Assembly: GCF_014200175.1 (NCBI RefSeq)
Contig: NZ_JACHBD010000004.1
Coordinates: 1 to 64,000, forward strand
Direction: 5' to 3'
Length of the DNA stretch: 64,000 nucleotides
DNA from: Rhizobium lentis
GTDB taxonomy: Bacteria > Pseudomonadota > Alphaproteobacteria > Rhizobiales > Rhizobiaceae
Below the pieces are notes generated by a model, which was not told the DNA's origin, did not search any database, and was given only the letters and a program-made list of their open reading frames with translations. Made by a program: the position numbers and the translations under genes. Positions 35,412-48,216 of the stretch are shown piece by piece (the stretch's first letter is position 1; every line of letters starts with the position of its first letter).

Positions 35412-35426
35412 GTTCTTTATTTGTTC
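35412..35426. promoter_or_regulatory. LexA (SOS) box of uvrA, possibly also ssb
   Basis: GTTC-TTTATTT-GTTC matches exactly the alphaproteobacterial LexA consensus GTTC-N7-GTTC. It lies 125 bases before the uvrA start and 146 before ssb. A possible -10 box TATGAT follows at 35438-35443. Only one site is seen in the spacer. Confidence 0.85.
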
Positions 35427-35550
35427 TAGTTTATCCGTATGATCCTGTCAACAGAATCGAAAACCTTGAACCTTCCCGGATATTCAGCCTCGACTCGCCC
35501 GCCGGCATCACTAAATAAGGGCTGTTACCCAGAAAACCAAAGCAGAGACG

Positions 35551-38468
<2,918 letters not shown>

Positions 38469-38472
<4 letters not shown>

Positions 38473-38930
38473 CGATGAGGCTGGCGTCGCGCGACGATCT
38501 CCAAACGATCACCTCGCTGACGGCAGCCGCCTATCTGCCCTATACCGAACTTTTCGGCGCTCCACCGGTGCCAGTGACCGAAGATTACGTGCCGCGCATC
38601 GAACGCGGCGAGGTCTGGCTGCGCGAGATCGGCGATGAAACGGCCGGCCTCGTGGTCGTCGAGCAGCATCCCGAGCACCTCATGCTGTTCAGCATCGCGG
38701 TCTCGCCTGCCTTTCAGGGCGCCGGGCACGGGCTTGCGATGCTGCGCTGGCTTGAAGGCAAGGCGCGGGAATGGGCCATGCCGGAGATCCGGCTCTATAC
38801 GAATGCGCGGATGGAGCGGAACGTCGCGCTTTATCGCGCCTTCGGGTTTCAGGAAACGGGTCGCCGGCCAAATCCTTATCGGCCAGGATGGACGCTCGTC
38901 GACATGGCGAAAGAGATTGTTGCGGCCTGA
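38469..38930 (+). CDS. GNAT family N-acetyltransferase
   Basis: A 153-residue acetyltransferase with the GNAT core [22 protein letters not shown] (acetyl-CoA loop QGAGHG, a variant of QxxGxG) and ending in [13 protein letters not shown]. It starts at ATG 38469 inside the uvrA stop (ATGA); a second ATG two codons later is possible. Coupling to uvrA suggests expression under SOS control, but the substrate is not known. The product is probably a small-molecule acetylase. Confidence 0.85.
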
Positions 38931-38955
38931 GCGGCTGCCAAAGGGGAGGACGTAC

Positions 38956-39762
38956 ATGACGAAATCCGGCACTATCCGCACCGGCATCGGCGGCTGGACC
39001 TTCGAGCCCTGGCGCGGGCATTTCTTCCCCGATGATCTCAAACAGAAGGACGAGCTGCATTATGCCAGCCGGCAGCTGAAGGTCATCGAGGTCAACGGCA
39101 CCTATTACAGCACGCAGAAGCCGGCGGTCTTTGCCAAATGGGCAGCCGATGTGCCCGACGGTTTCATTTTTTCGCTGAAGGCGACGCGGTTTGTCACCAA
39201 TCGGCGGGTGCTTGCCGAAGCCGGAGAATCGATGGAGCGCTTCCTGACGTCAGGCATTAGCGAACTCGGCGATCACCTCGGGCCGCTGCTCTGGCAGTTC
39301 GCGCCGACGAAGAAGTTCGATCCGGAAGATTTCGAGGCCTTCCTGAAGCTGCTGCCGGCAAAACAGGACGGGCTGGCGCTTCGCCACGTTGTCGAGGTCC
39401 GGCACGATTCCTTCAAGGTGCCGGAATTCGTGGCCCTGCTTGCCAAATACGGCGTGGCACCAGTTTGCGCCGAACACTTCGAATATCCGATGATCGCCGA
39501 CGTCTCGGCGGATTTCGTCTATGCCAGGCTGCAGAAGGGATCCGACGATATTGCGACCTGCTATCCCGACAAGGAGTTGAAGGCCTGGGCCGACCGGCTC
39601 GAGACTTGGGCGGAAGGCAAGGTACCCGACGATCTGCCGCTGATCGATAAAGGCCGTAAGGTCAAGGTCGAGCCGCGCGACGTCTTCGCCTTCATGATCC
39701 ATGAGGGCAAGGTGAATGCGCCGCATGGGGCGATCGCCCTGCAGAAATTGCTCGAGAAATAA
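38956..39762 (+). CDS. DUF72 family protein
   Basis: A 268-residue protein of the DUF72 (YecE-like) family: RTGIGGWTFEPWRGHFFP at the N-terminus, VIEVNGTYYS, FIFSLKATRFVTN, LGPLLWQF and a C-terminal ALQKLL stretch are family blocks. The family has a TIM-barrel fold and no proven reaction. GGGGAGGA precedes ATG 38956. It lies 25 bases after the GNAT gene and is convergent with the NAD(P)HX repair enzyme, six bases away. Confidence 0.87.
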   Translation: MTKSGTIRTGIGGWTFEPWRGHFFPDDLKQKDELHYASRQLKVIEVNGTYYSTQKPAVFAKWAADVPDGFIFSLKATRFVTNRRVLAEAGESMERFLTSGISELGDHLGPLLWQFAPTKKFDPEDFEAFLKLLPAKQDGLALRHVVEVRHDSFKVPEFVALLAKYGVAPVCAEHFEYPMIADVSADFVYARLQKGSDDIATCYPDKELKAWADRLETWAEGKVPDDLPLIDKGRKVKVEPRDVFAFMIHEGKVNAPHGAIALQKLLEK

Positions 39763-39768
39763 ATCGGG

Positions 39769-41241
39769 CTATAACGGCAGTACCGCCGCTGCGAGATCTT
39801 CCGCCGTCAGCCCTTTGCCGGCGCGGCGGGCGGCCTCTCCATGCAGCCAGACGCCGGCGGCTGCCGCCTCGAAGGCCGGCAGGCCCTGGGCGAGCAATCC
39901 ACCGATAATGCCGGCGAGCACATCGCCGGAACCGGCGGTCGCAAGCCAAGCCGGCGCATTGGTATTGATGAGCGCGCGGCCGTCCGGCGATGCGATGACG
40001 GTATCGGCGCCTTTATAGACGACCGCGGCATTGGCGCGGCGGGCAGCGGCGAGCGCCTTGTCGACCTTGCCCAGCGCATCGTCGCCGCCGATATCGGGAA
40101 ACAGCCGCGAAAACTCGCCCTCGTGCGGCGTCAGGACCAGGCGCGGCTCGCCTTGGAAAAGATCGAAAAGCTGGTGCGGATCGTCCTTGAACGAGGAGAT
40201 GCCGTCGGCGTCGAGCACCAGCCGGCGATCGGCAAGGGCAGTGACATAGGCGCGCGCCCTGGCGCCGACGCCGAAGCCGGGACCGAGGACGAAGGTCTGA
40301 AGCCGGGAGTCGGACAGCCAGTCTTCGAGTTCGGCCTCGCCGTCAATCGCATGCAGCATAACGGCCGTCAGATGCGCGGCATTGGCGGCGATCGCCGCAT
40401 GGGGCGCTGCGACGGTCACCAGGCCGGCGCCGGCCCTCAGGCCGGAGGCCGCCGACATGCGCGCGGCGCCCGTCTTGTCGGCCTCGCCCGAGAAGACGAC
40501 CAGATGGCCGCGTTTGTATTTATGCGTCTCCAACTGCTCGGGCGGCAGCACGGCCTTCCAGGCATCCGTTTTGTTCTCGGCGATGATACCGCCTGCCTCG
40601 GCCCTGACGATGCGGGCGGGTATGCCGATATCGAAGACGGCAAGCTCACCGCAAAGCTCCCTGCCCGGCATCAGCAGATGGCCGGGCTTGCGCGTCATGA
40701 AGGTGATGGTATTGCGCGCGCGGAAGGCTGCGCCCAGCACCTTGCCGGTGCGGCCGTCCAGACCGGAGGGCAGGTCGATCGCAAGCACGGGGATATCGGC
40801 CTCATCAACTTGCTCGATCACTGTGCGGACAGCGGCCGGCACCGCGCGCCCGAGCCCGGCCCCGAACAGGCCGTCGACGATGACATCGCCGCTTTCGGGC
40901 CGGTAGAGCTCAAGCCCCTGCGCCTGAAGTGCGCAGCCGGCCCGAGCGCGGGCGGCGTCGCCCTCCAGCTTGGAAGGATCGCCGAGATGGAAAAGCGCCA
41001 CTGTCGCTCCGCCTTCCTGCAGATGCCTTGCCGCGACATAGGCGTCGCCGCCATTGTTGCCCGGGCCGCAGAGCACGACGAAACGCAGAGCAGCCGGATG
41101 AAGCCTGAGCGCGGCAGCGGCGACCGCAGCGCCCGCTCGTTCCATCAGACCGAAGGAGTCGATGCCGGACGCGGCAGCAGCCTTATCGACGGCTGCCATT
41201 TCGGCTGGCGTAAGGAGAAGGTCGGAGAGATGTTTGCTCAT
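39769..41241 (-). CDS. Bifunctional NAD(P)HX epimerase / ADP-dependent dehydratase
   Basis: A 490-residue repair enzyme that restores hydrated NADH and NADPH. The N-terminal half is the YjeF-N epimerase (MERAGAAVAAAAL, VVLCGPGNNGGDAYVAARHL, DGLFGAGLGR). The C-terminal half is the ribokinase-like dehydratase (KRGHLVVFSGEADKTGAARM, VLTPHEGEFSRLF, VYKGADTVIASPDG, ATAGSGDVLAGIIGGLLAQG in segments). ATG 41241 is used rather than 41292. It is divergent from glnB. This is the standard fused form (NnrE-NnrD), a housekeeping function. Confidence 0.93.
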   Translation of the reverse strand: MSKHLSDLLLTPAEMAAVDKAAAASGIDSFGLMERAGAAVAAAALRLHPAALRFVVLCGPGNNGGDAYVAARHLQEGGATVALFHLGDPSKLEGDAARARAGCALQAQGLELYRPESGDVIVDGLFGAGLGRAVPAAVRTVIEQVDEADIPVLAIDLPSGLDGRTGKVLGAAFRARNTITFMTRKPGHLLMPGRELCGELAVFDIGIPARIVRAEAGGIIAENKTDAWKAVLPPEQLETHKYKRGHLVVFSGEADKTGAARMSAASGLRAGAGLVTVAAPHAAIAANAAHLTAVMLHAIDGEAELEDWLSDSRLQTFVLGPGFGVGARARAYVTALADRRLVLDADGISSFKDDPHQLFDLFQGEPRLVLTPHEGEFSRLFPDIGGDDALGKVDKALAAARRANAAVVYKGADTVIASPDGRALINTNAPAWLATAGSGDVLAGIIGGLLAQGLPAFEAAAAGVWLHGEAARRAGKGLTAEDLAAAVLPL

Positions 41242-41470
41242 CAGCCTATTCAATTCAAAAAACGCACAAAAAACAACCGCATGAACGATCAAGCGGAAGC
41301 CCTTATTTTATGCATTTGCCTATCTTTTCACCGCACAGATATCTGCTTTAGCAATCGCTGGAAAATCTGACTTTCGCGGTTTTCGATCTGATTTTAGGCA
41401 GGAGGCGATGTTTTTTCACTTCTCCATCACCAAAACCACATCGAATGCCCCGCAAACGCGCCGGTTTTGA

Positions 41471-41923
<453 letters not shown>

Positions 41924-42001
41924 CCACTTTGCCTACCGGGCAAAGTCCGATACCGTCACCGCGCCCACCTATTGTCATTGCAAATTGGAGGAAGGTATTT
42001 A

Positions 42002-43411
42002 ATGGCGACCGCAAGCGAAATTCTGAAGCAGATCCAGGAAAACGACGTGAAGTTCGTCGATCTGCGTTTCACCGACCCGAAGGGCAAACTGCAGCATGTA
42101 ACGATGGACGTTGCCGTCGTCGACGAAGACATGTTCGCCGACGGCGTGATGTTCGACGGCTCCTCGATCGGCGGCTGGAAGGCCATCAACGAGTCCGACA
42201 TGGTGCTGATGCCCGATACGGAAACGGTGCATATGGACCCATTCTTCGCCCAGTCGACCATGGTCATCGTCTGCGACATCCTCGATCCGGTCTCCGGCGA
42301 GGCCTATAATCGCGATCCGCGCGGCACCGCCAAAAAGGCCGAAGCCTACCTCAAGGCCTCCGGCATCGGCGACACGATCTTCGTCGGCCCGGAAGCCGAA
42401 TTCTTCGTTTTCGACGACGTCAAGTACAAGGCCGATCCCTACAACACCGGCTTCAAGCTGGATTCGACCGAATTGCCGTCGAACGACGACACCGATTACG
42501 AAACCGGCAACCTCGGCCATCGCCCGCGCGTCAAGGGCGGCTATTTCCCGGTTCCGCCGGTCGACAGCGCCCAGGACATGCGTTCGGAAATGCTGACAGT
42601 TCTTTCCGAAATGGGCGTCGTCGTCGAAAAGCATCACCATGAAGTGGCAGCCGCCCAGCACGAACTCGGCATCAAGTTCGACACGCTGGTGCGCAACGCC
42701 GACAAAATGCAGATCTACAAATACGTCGTGCACCAGGTGGCGAACGCCTATGGCAAGACCGCGACCTTCATGCCGAAGCCGATCTTCGGCGACAACGGCT
42801 CGGGCATGCATGTGCACCAGTCGATCTGGAAGGGCGGCAAACCGACCTTTGCCGGCGACGAGTATGCCGGTCTTTCCGAGAGCTGCCTTTACTATATCGG
42901 CGGCATCATCAAGCATGCCAAGGCGATCAACGCCTTCACCAATCCCTCGACGAACTCCTACAAGCGCCTCGTTCCAGGTTATGAAGCGCCGGTGCTGCTC
43001 GCCTATTCGGCCCGCAACCGCTCGGCCTCCTGCCGCATTCCGTTTGGCTCCAATCCGAAGGCCAAGCGCGTCGAAGTCCGCTTCCCGGATCCGACCGCCA
43101 ACCCCTATCTCGCCTTCGCCGCCATGCTCATGGCCGGGCTCGACGGCATCAAAAATAAGATCCATCCCGGCAAGGCCATGGACAAGGATCTCTACGATCT
43201 GCCGCCGAAGGAACTGAAGAAGATCCCGACCGTCTGCGGCTCGTTGCGTGAAGCGCTTGAAAGCCTCGACAAGGACCGCAAGTTCCTGACGGCCGGCGGC
43301 GTCTTCGACGACGATCAGATCGATGCCTTCATCGAGTTGAAGATGGCAGAGGTGATGCGTTTCGAGATGACGCCGCACCCTGTCGAATACGACATGTACT
43401 ATTCGGCCTGA
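42002..43411 (+). CDS. glnA: Glutamine synthetase, type I
   Basis: A 469-residue dodecameric enzyme making glutamine from glutamate, ammonia and ATP. Visible blocks are [69 protein letters not shown] and [10 protein letters not shown] in segments. The adenylylation site is Tyr398 ([10 protein letters not shown]). GGAGGAAGG precedes ATG 42002. It is co-transcribed with glnB, and a hairpin at 43427-43452 follows. GS I is the housekeeping enzyme; rhizobia also carry GS II elsewhere. Confidence 0.98.
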   Translation: MATASEILKQIQENDVKFVDLRFTDPKGKLQHVTMDVAVVDEDMFADGVMFDGSSIGGWKAINESDMVLMPDTETVHMDPFFAQSTMVIVCDILDPVSGEAYNRDPRGTAKKAEAYLKASGIGDTIFVGPEAEFFVFDDVKYKADPYNTGFKLDSTELPSNDDTDYETGNLGHRPRVKGGYFPVPPVDSAQDMRSEMLTVLSEMGVVVEKHHHEVAAAQHELGIKFDTLVRNADKMQIYKYVVHQVANAYGKTATFMPKPIFGDNGSGMHVHQSIWKGGKPTFAGDEYAGLSESCLYYIGGIIKHAKAINAFTNPSTNSYKRLVPGYEAPVLLAYSARNRSASCRIPFGSNPKAKRVEVRFPDPTANPYLAFAAMLMAGLDGIKNKIHPGKAMDKDLYDLPPKELKKIPTVCGSLREALESLDKDRKFLTAGGVFDDDQIDAFIELKMAEVMRFEMTPHPVEYDMYYSA

Positions 43412-43426
43412 TCGGCTGCGAATATT

Positions 43427-43452
43427 GAAAGTCCCGGTTCGCCGGGGCTTTC
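43427..43452 (+). terminator. Hairpin terminator of glnA
   Basis: GAAAGTCCCGG (43427-43437) pairs with CCGGGGCTTTC (43442-43452), one T-G pair, loop TTCG. The following bases are ATCTCC, so the U-run is weak, but position just after the stop supports termination. Confidence 0.6.
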
Positions 43453-43570
43453 ATCTCCCCAGGTCATGAACGGCAGAAGGAGGATATGACGTTCATGTGA
43501 CGGACAAGTGCAAAAATCTTGATTTGCACGACACCAATCACCAAATTTGGTGATGAAAGGAAGTCGTACC

Positions 43571-43900
43571 ATGAAAGAAAGAGTAGCAAAGTTTAGTATC
43601 GGCGAAGTGGTCCGGCACAAGGTTTTCCCGTTTCGCGGCGTCATCTTCGACGTTGATCCGGAGTTCGCGAACACGGAGGAATGGTGGAATTCCATTCCCG
43701 CCGAGGTGCGCCCCAGCAAAGACCAGCCATTCTACCACCTGCTCGCGGAAAATGACGAAAGCGAATATGTTGCCTATGTCTCCGAGCAGAACCTGGTGAA
43801 CGACGAAAGCGGCACGCCGCTTCGCAACCAGCAGGTCTACCAGATTTTCGATCAGAGCCCGTCAGGGCAGTTCAAACCCAAGATGAGCTTCGCCCATTAA
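43571..43900 (+). CDS. hspQ: Heat shock protein HspQ (hemimethylated-DNA-binding fold)
   Basis: A 109-residue protein with KFSIGEVVRHKVFPFRGVIFDVDPEF, EEWWNSIPAEVRPSKDQPFYHLL and YVAYVSEQNL, the HspQ/YccV pattern. In E. coli HspQ binds the Lon protease and modulates substrate choice; it also binds hemimethylated oriC DNA in vitro. AAGGAAG precedes ATG 43571; a longer start at 43547 is less likely. It is monocistronic, with a strong terminator immediately after it. Confidence 0.9.
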   Translation: MKERVAKFSIGEVVRHKVFPFRGVIFDVDPEFANTEEWWNSIPAEVRPSKDQPFYHLLAENDESEYVAYVSEQNLVNDESGTPLRNQQVYQIFDQSPSGQFKPKMSFAH

Positions 43901-43924
43901 GTCAGGCGTCCCGATCCATGAAAC

Positions 43925-43960
43925 AAGGCCTCGCCTCTCCCAGCGAGGCCTTTTTCTTTT
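43925..43960 (+). terminator. Intrinsic terminator of hspQ
   Basis: AAGGCCTCGC (43925-43934) pairs with GCGAGGCCTT (43943-43952) around an eight-base loop, followed by TTTCTTTT. Strong plus-strand terminator. Confidence 0.85.
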
Positions 43961-44113
43961 GGCACCAGATCCGGCCTTTGCTTGTCGCTCGGAAGCCCTC
44001 CGCAGGATGGGTCGAGACCAGCTCGCCCCCGGCAAGGATTAGGGCGAGGGCAAATTCGCGGTCCGAACCGGACAGCCACTACCAATGCCGAAGTGAGACA
44101 GATGCCTATCAAC

Positions 44114-44140
44114 AAAAAACCCGGCCTGAAGCCGGGTTTC
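44114..44140 (-). terminator. Intrinsic terminator of the IalB-like gene
   Basis: ACCCGGC (44119-44125) and GCCGGGT (44131-44137) form the stem, extended by flanking A-T pairs; read on the minus strand it is followed by TTTTTTG. It lies about 20 bases after the stop codon. Confidence 0.8.
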
Positions 44141-44161
44141 TAATTCAATATGGCGGCAGGA

Positions 44162-44815
44162 TTACTGCGCCTTGGCTGCCTTCTGGGCGTCTTCAAGCTT
44201 CTTGCGGGCTTCGTCAGCCTTCTTCTGCATGCCTTCCTGCAGGCTGCGCTGGCTTTCAGCAAGCTTGTTTTCGGTGACCGGTTCGCCGTCATAAGCGCCG
44301 GTGAAGCCTTCGAGCGAGATCTTGATAGGGTTCGGGGCGCGGCGGAAATTGATCGAGGTGAAGATTACGTCGCTGCCCTTCTTCAGGCTGGCGATCATTG
44401 CATCGGTCAGCGGGATTTCGGCCGTGCACTTGTCCGGCAGGCAGACGGCGTAATCGAGCTTCTGGCCCTTGCCACCATCGATCTGCATCATGATGCCGGG
44501 CGGAATCAGGCGCGCGGTCGGAACGGAAACCTGCAGGAGCTTGCGGTTGATCTTGCCGGTGACCGAGATCAGGCCGACGGCCGTGACGAGTTGGCCGCCA
44601 TTAGCGAGGATCAGGTTCTGGACGACACAGATGTCGTTGTCTTCCTGCTTGCTGCAGGTCTTGTACCAACCAAGCTTGGGAGCGCCGACGCCCTGGGCCG
44701 GAGCCTGTGCCCCTGCATCCTGCGCGAAGGAGGAGACCGGAGCCGAAGCGGCGCCGAACATCACTGCCAGAACGGACAGTGCTGCCCGCATTTTCTTTTC
44801 AGACTTGAACATCAT
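44162..44815 (-). CDS. Invasion-associated locus B (IalB) family exported protein
   Basis: A 217-residue protein with a signal peptide (ALSVLAVMFGAASAPVSSFA, cut before QDAG) and the IalB domain: WYKTCSKQEDNDICVVQN, VSVPTARLIPPGIMMQIDGG and YAVCLPDKCTAEIPL, including the paired cysteines. The C-terminus is a charged helix (KKADEARKKLEDAQKAAKAQ). ATG 44815 follows GGAGACGG. Homologues in Bartonella promote erythrocyte entry; in soil rhizobia the role is unknown, probably envelope-related. It has its own terminator. Confidence 0.87.
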   Translation of the reverse strand: MMFKSEKKMRAALSVLAVMFGAASAPVSSFAQDAGAQAPAQGVGAPKLGWYKTCSKQEDNDICVVQNLILANGGQLVTAVGLISVTGKINRKLLQVSVPTARLIPPGIMMQIDGGKGQKLDYAVCLPDKCTAEIPLTDAMIASLKKGSDVIFTSINFRRAPNPIKISLEGFTGAYDGEPVTENKLAESQRSLQEGMQKKADEARKKLEDAQKAAKAQ

Positions 44816-45101
44816 AACGAATTCCGTCTCCTGATATCCGTTCGGAGCAGCGACGTGCCACCCCAACCATCGGGTCGTTCGGCACTCACCTCATAGAAAA
44901 ATGAGGCAAATGCATGACCCCGAAACTTCGGGTTCACCTGTTACATCGCAGCGTTCAAGATATCCAGCATTTCTTTGGCAATTCGAGCAGCTATTTCATC
45001 GGCGGCGCAAAGAAATCGCGTCCGCGTGTTGGAATCGGTCGGCCCCATGCTAATCTCCGGCGTGAATCGTGCCCATTTTCGCGGATTTCAAGGAATGCCG
45101 A

Positions 45102-46904
45102 ATGCTCCGGATCGTCGTCCCCCTCGCCCTTTCGCTGCTCTGCGGCACCGTCGCCGCTGAGCCGCTGCACGGCATTGCCATGCATGGCGAGCCGGCTCTG
45201 CCGCCCGATTACAAGCACTTCCCTTACGTCAATCCCGACGTCAAGAAGGGAGGCAAGATCACCTATGGCGTCGTCGGCACCTTCGACAATCTCAACCCGT
45301 TCATTCTGAAGAGCATGCGCACGACGGCACGCGGCATGTGGGACCCGGACTATGGCAACCTCGTCTACGAATCACTAATGCAGCGCTCCAGGGACGAGCC
45401 CTTCACGCTGTACGGCCTGCTTGCCGAAACGGTCGAATGGGACGACGACAGGAGCTTCATCCAGTTCAACCTCAATCCGAAGGCGAAATGGTCCGACGGC
45501 CAGCCGGTGACGCCCGAAGATGTAATGTTCAGCTTCGAGCTGTTACGTGACAAAGGCCGCGTCCCATTCTCCAACCGCCTCAAGGTCGTCGCTGAAATGG
45601 AGAAGGTCGGCGAACACAGCGTGCGCTTTACCTTCAATGACAAGGCCGACCGAGAGACGCCTTTGATTTTCGGTCTTTTCCCGGTGCTGCCGAAACATGC
45701 GATCGATCCCGAAACCTTTGACCGCACATCGCTGACGCCCCCCGTCGGTTCCGGTCCTTACAAGGTGAAGGTGGTGAAGCCCGGCGAAAGCATCACCTAT
45801 GAACGCGACCCGAATTACTGGGGCAAGGACATTCCTGCTAAGGTCGGCACCGACAATTACGATCAGATCACCGTCCAGTATTATCTTCAGGACACGACGT
45901 TGTTCGAAGCCTTCAAGAAGGGCGATGTCGACGTCTATCCCGACGGCAATCCCGGTCACTGGGCCAATGCTTACAATTTCCCCGCAGCCACCTCCGGGGC
46001 GATCATCAAGGACGTGTTCACGCCGAAACTGCCGAGCGGCATGCTCGGCTTCGTCTTCAACACGCGGCGGCCGATCTTTGCCGATCCGAAAGTGCGTGAG
46101 GGCCTGTCACTGGTGTTCGATTTCGAATGGGCGAACAAAAACCTCTATTCCGGCGCCTACAAGCGCACTCAAAGTTTCTGGCAGAATTCCGAGCTTTCGA
46201 GCTTCGGCGTGCCCGCCAATGCCGCGGAGCTTGCGCTACTCGGACCGATCAAGGACAAGATCGCTCCCCAAATTCTCGACGGTACCTACAAGCTGCCGAT
46301 CACCGACGGCTCCGGGCGCGACCGCAACGTGCTGAAGCAGGCGGTTGGGCTGTTGAAACAGAGCGGCTATACGATTCAGGGCGGCAAGATGGCCGACGCC
46401 TCAGGGCACCAGCTCGCGTTTGAAATCATGACGCAGAATGCCGACCAGGAGAAGCTCGCCGTCGCTTACCAGCGTTCGTTGCAGGCGATCGGTATCGCCG
46501 CGTCGATCCGCACGGTCGATGATTCGCAGTATCAGAGCCGCACGAACACCTTCGATTACGACATGATCATGAAGTCCTTCACCTCGTCGCTGTCGCCTGG
46601 AAACGAGCAGCTCGGCCGCTGGTCTTCGGCTGCCCGCACGCGCGAGGGCACGGACAGCTTTGCCGGCGCCAACGATGCAGATCTCGACACGCTGATCGAT
46701 CATCTGCTGAGGGCGCGCTCGGCGGAAGAATTCACCGCGGCGGTTCGCTCCTACGACCGGCTGCTGCTGTCCAGCCACTACGTGCTGCCGCTCTATCATA
46801 TGGACCAGCAATGGGTGGCGCGCAGCAAGCGTATCGGCCATCCCGATACGACGCCGCTTTACGGCTATCAGCTGCCTATATGGTGGGATACAAGCGCCCA
46901 ATAG
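45102..46904 (+). CDS. Oligopeptide-type ABC substrate-binding protein (family 5, YejA-like)
   Basis: A 600-residue periplasmic binding protein. Signal peptide RIVVPLALSLLCGTVAAEP; mature protein with HGIAMHGEPALPPDYKHFPYVNP, typical of the YejA group, and the family-5 blocks WSDGQPVTPEDVMFSFELL and VGSGPYKVKVVKPGESITY. AAGGAA precedes ATG 45102. YejA in enterics binds peptides for YejBEF, but no permease or ATPase gene is adjacent here, so it is an orphan gene or uses a distant transporter. Ligand is unknown. Confidence 0.87.
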   Translation: MLRIVVPLALSLLCGTVAAEPLHGIAMHGEPALPPDYKHFPYVNPDVKKGGKITYGVVGTFDNLNPFILKSMRTTARGMWDPDYGNLVYESLMQRSRDEPFTLYGLLAETVEWDDDRSFIQFNLNPKAKWSDGQPVTPEDVMFSFELLRDKGRVPFSNRLKVVAEMEKVGEHSVRFTFNDKADRETPLIFGLFPVLPKHAIDPETFDRTSLTPPVGSGPYKVKVVKPGESITYERDPNYWGKDIPAKVGTDNYDQITVQYYLQDTTLFEAFKKGDVDVYPDGNPGHWANAYNFPAATSGAIIKDVFTPKLPSGMLGFVFNTRRPIFADPKVREGLSLVFDFEWANKNLYSGAYKRTQSFWQNSELSSFGVPANAAELALLGPIKDKIAPQILDGTYKLPITDGSGRDRNVLKQAVGLLKQSGYTIQGGKMADASGHQLAFEIMTQNADQEKLAVAYQRSLQAIGIAASIRTVDDSQYQSRTNTFDYDMIMKSFTSSLSPGNEQLGRWSSAARTREGTDSFAGANDADLDTLIDHLLRARSAEEFTAAVRSYDRLLLSSHYVLPLYHMDQQWVARSKRIGHPDTTPLYGYQLPIWWDTSAQ

Positions 46905-46966
46905 AAGCGGCCGAACGCCTCGGGCCGATGTCTCCTCCTGAGACACAGAGAATAAGGAAAGTGATC

Positions 46967-47638
46967 ATGGAGCGTATTACCATCGACGTCGTGTCGGATG
47001 TCGTCTGCCCCTGGTGCTATCTCGGCAAGGCGCGGCTGGAACTCGCAATCGCCGAAGTGCAGGACGAGATCGGCGTCGACATCAACTGGCGGCCGTACCG
47101 GCTCAATCCTGACTATCCCAAAGAGGGCGTCGATCAGAAGAAGGCGCTGGCTGAGAAGCTCGGCGGCGAGGAGCGTGTGGCGCAAGCCCACAAGATGCTG
47201 AGCGATCTCGGCCGCGAGGTCGGCATCGCCTTCGATTTCGAGGCGATCAAAATTGGCCCCAACACGCTCGATGCGCATCGGCTGATCCACTGGGCGATGA
47301 TCGAAGGCCGCGAAAAGCAGGACGCGGTCGTCGCAGCGCTGTTCAAAGCGAATTTCGAAGAGGGCCGCAATGTCGGCGATCATGCGGTGCTACTCGATAT
47401 CGCCGAAAAGGTCGGCCTGGACCGCTCGGTCATCGCCTCGCTGCTCGCTTCCGACGCCGATCGCGATCTGATCGTCGCCGAAATCAAGGCGGCGCAGGAT
47501 ATGGGCGTCAACGGCGTGCCGTTCTTCATCTTCGACCAGCAGTATGCCGTCAGCGGCGCACAGACGCCCGATGTGCTGGCGGGTGCATTGCGCGATATTG
47601 CCAAGGCGAAGGCCGAGGCGCGATCGGGGCTCAACTGA
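46967..47638 (+). CDS. DsbA-family oxidoreductase (FrnE-like)
   Basis: A 223-residue thioredoxin-fold protein without signal peptide, so cytoplasmic. The active site is DVVCPWCYLGKARLE (CPWC), then the helical insertion of the FrnE/HCCA-isomerase group (NTLDAHRLIHWAMIEG), and the cis-Pro loop NGVPFFIF. AAGGAAA precedes ATG 46967. It lies 62 bases after the binding-protein gene and one base before a GrpB gene. FrnE-like proteins are thiol-disulfide isomerases linked to oxidative stress; the substrate is unknown. Confidence 0.88.
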   Translation: MERITIDVVSDVVCPWCYLGKARLELAIAEVQDEIGVDINWRPYRLNPDYPKEGVDQKKALAEKLGGEERVAQAHKMLSDLGREVGIAFDFEAIKIGPNTLDAHRLIHWAMIEGREKQDAVVAALFKANFEEGRNVGDHAVLLDIAEKVGLDRSVIASLLASDADRDLIVAEIKAAQDMGVNGVPFFIFDQQYAVSGAQTPDVLAGALRDIAKAKAEARSGLN

Positions 47639-47639
47639 G

Positions 47640-48203
47640 GTGCCGACGCGCATCGAGATCGAAGAGCCGCAACAAAGCTGGGCCGAGGATTTCGCTGCGC
47701 TCAAGCGCGCCATCATGCTCGTAGCTCCTGCCGGCGCCTATCTGCATCACATCGGATCGACGGCCATTCCCGGCCTTCCCGCGAAGGATATCATCGATAT
47801 CCAGCTGACCGTGAATGATCTGGCCGACGTTGATGTCGAGGCATTCGAACGGGTCGGTTTCGAGCACAGTCCAATCGTCATCGACCACTGTCCTCCGGGA
47901 GTTAAGTTGGCGGAAGGCGAATTGCACAAGGCCTTCTTTCGCAGCAGAGGACGCCCGGCCAATCTGCACATCCGAGAAAAAGGCCGGTTCAATCAGCGCT
48001 ACTCTCTTCTCTGCCGCGACTTCCTGCGTGCCCATGGGACGGCAGCGAATGCCTATGCGCTAATCAAACAGCGACTCGCTCAGCGTTTTCCCGACGACGT
48101 CGACTTCTACTACGACATCAAGGACCCGGTGTTTGACATCATCATGGATGGCGCCAATGAATGGGCAAGACTGATCGGTTGGTCAGAACCGCCAGCCGAC
48201 TGA
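47640..48203 (+). CDS. GrpB family protein (nucleotidyltransferase-like fold)
   Basis: A 187-residue protein of the UPF0157/GrpB family. The conserved block YLHHIGSTAIPGLPAKDIIDIQL matches the GST/AxP and D-x-D pattern of a nucleotidyltransferase fold, then LHIREKGRFNQRYSLLCRDFL (in two halves) follows. It starts with GTG at 47640, one base after the DsbA-family stop, so translation is probably coupled. No reaction is proven for the family; some members are fused to CoaE in other bacteria. It is convergent with the OsmC gene. Confidence 0.85.
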   Translation: MPTRIEIEEPQQSWAEDFAALKRAIMLVAPAGAYLHHIGSTAIPGLPAKDIIDIQLTVNDLADVDVEAFERVGFEHSPIVIDHCPPGVKLAEGELHKAFFRSRGRPANLHIREKGRFNQRYSLLCRDFLRAHGTAANAYALIKQRLAQRFPDDVDFYYDIKDPVFDIIMDGANEWARLIGWSEPPAD

Positions 48204-48216
48204 ACGGTATCGGCTT

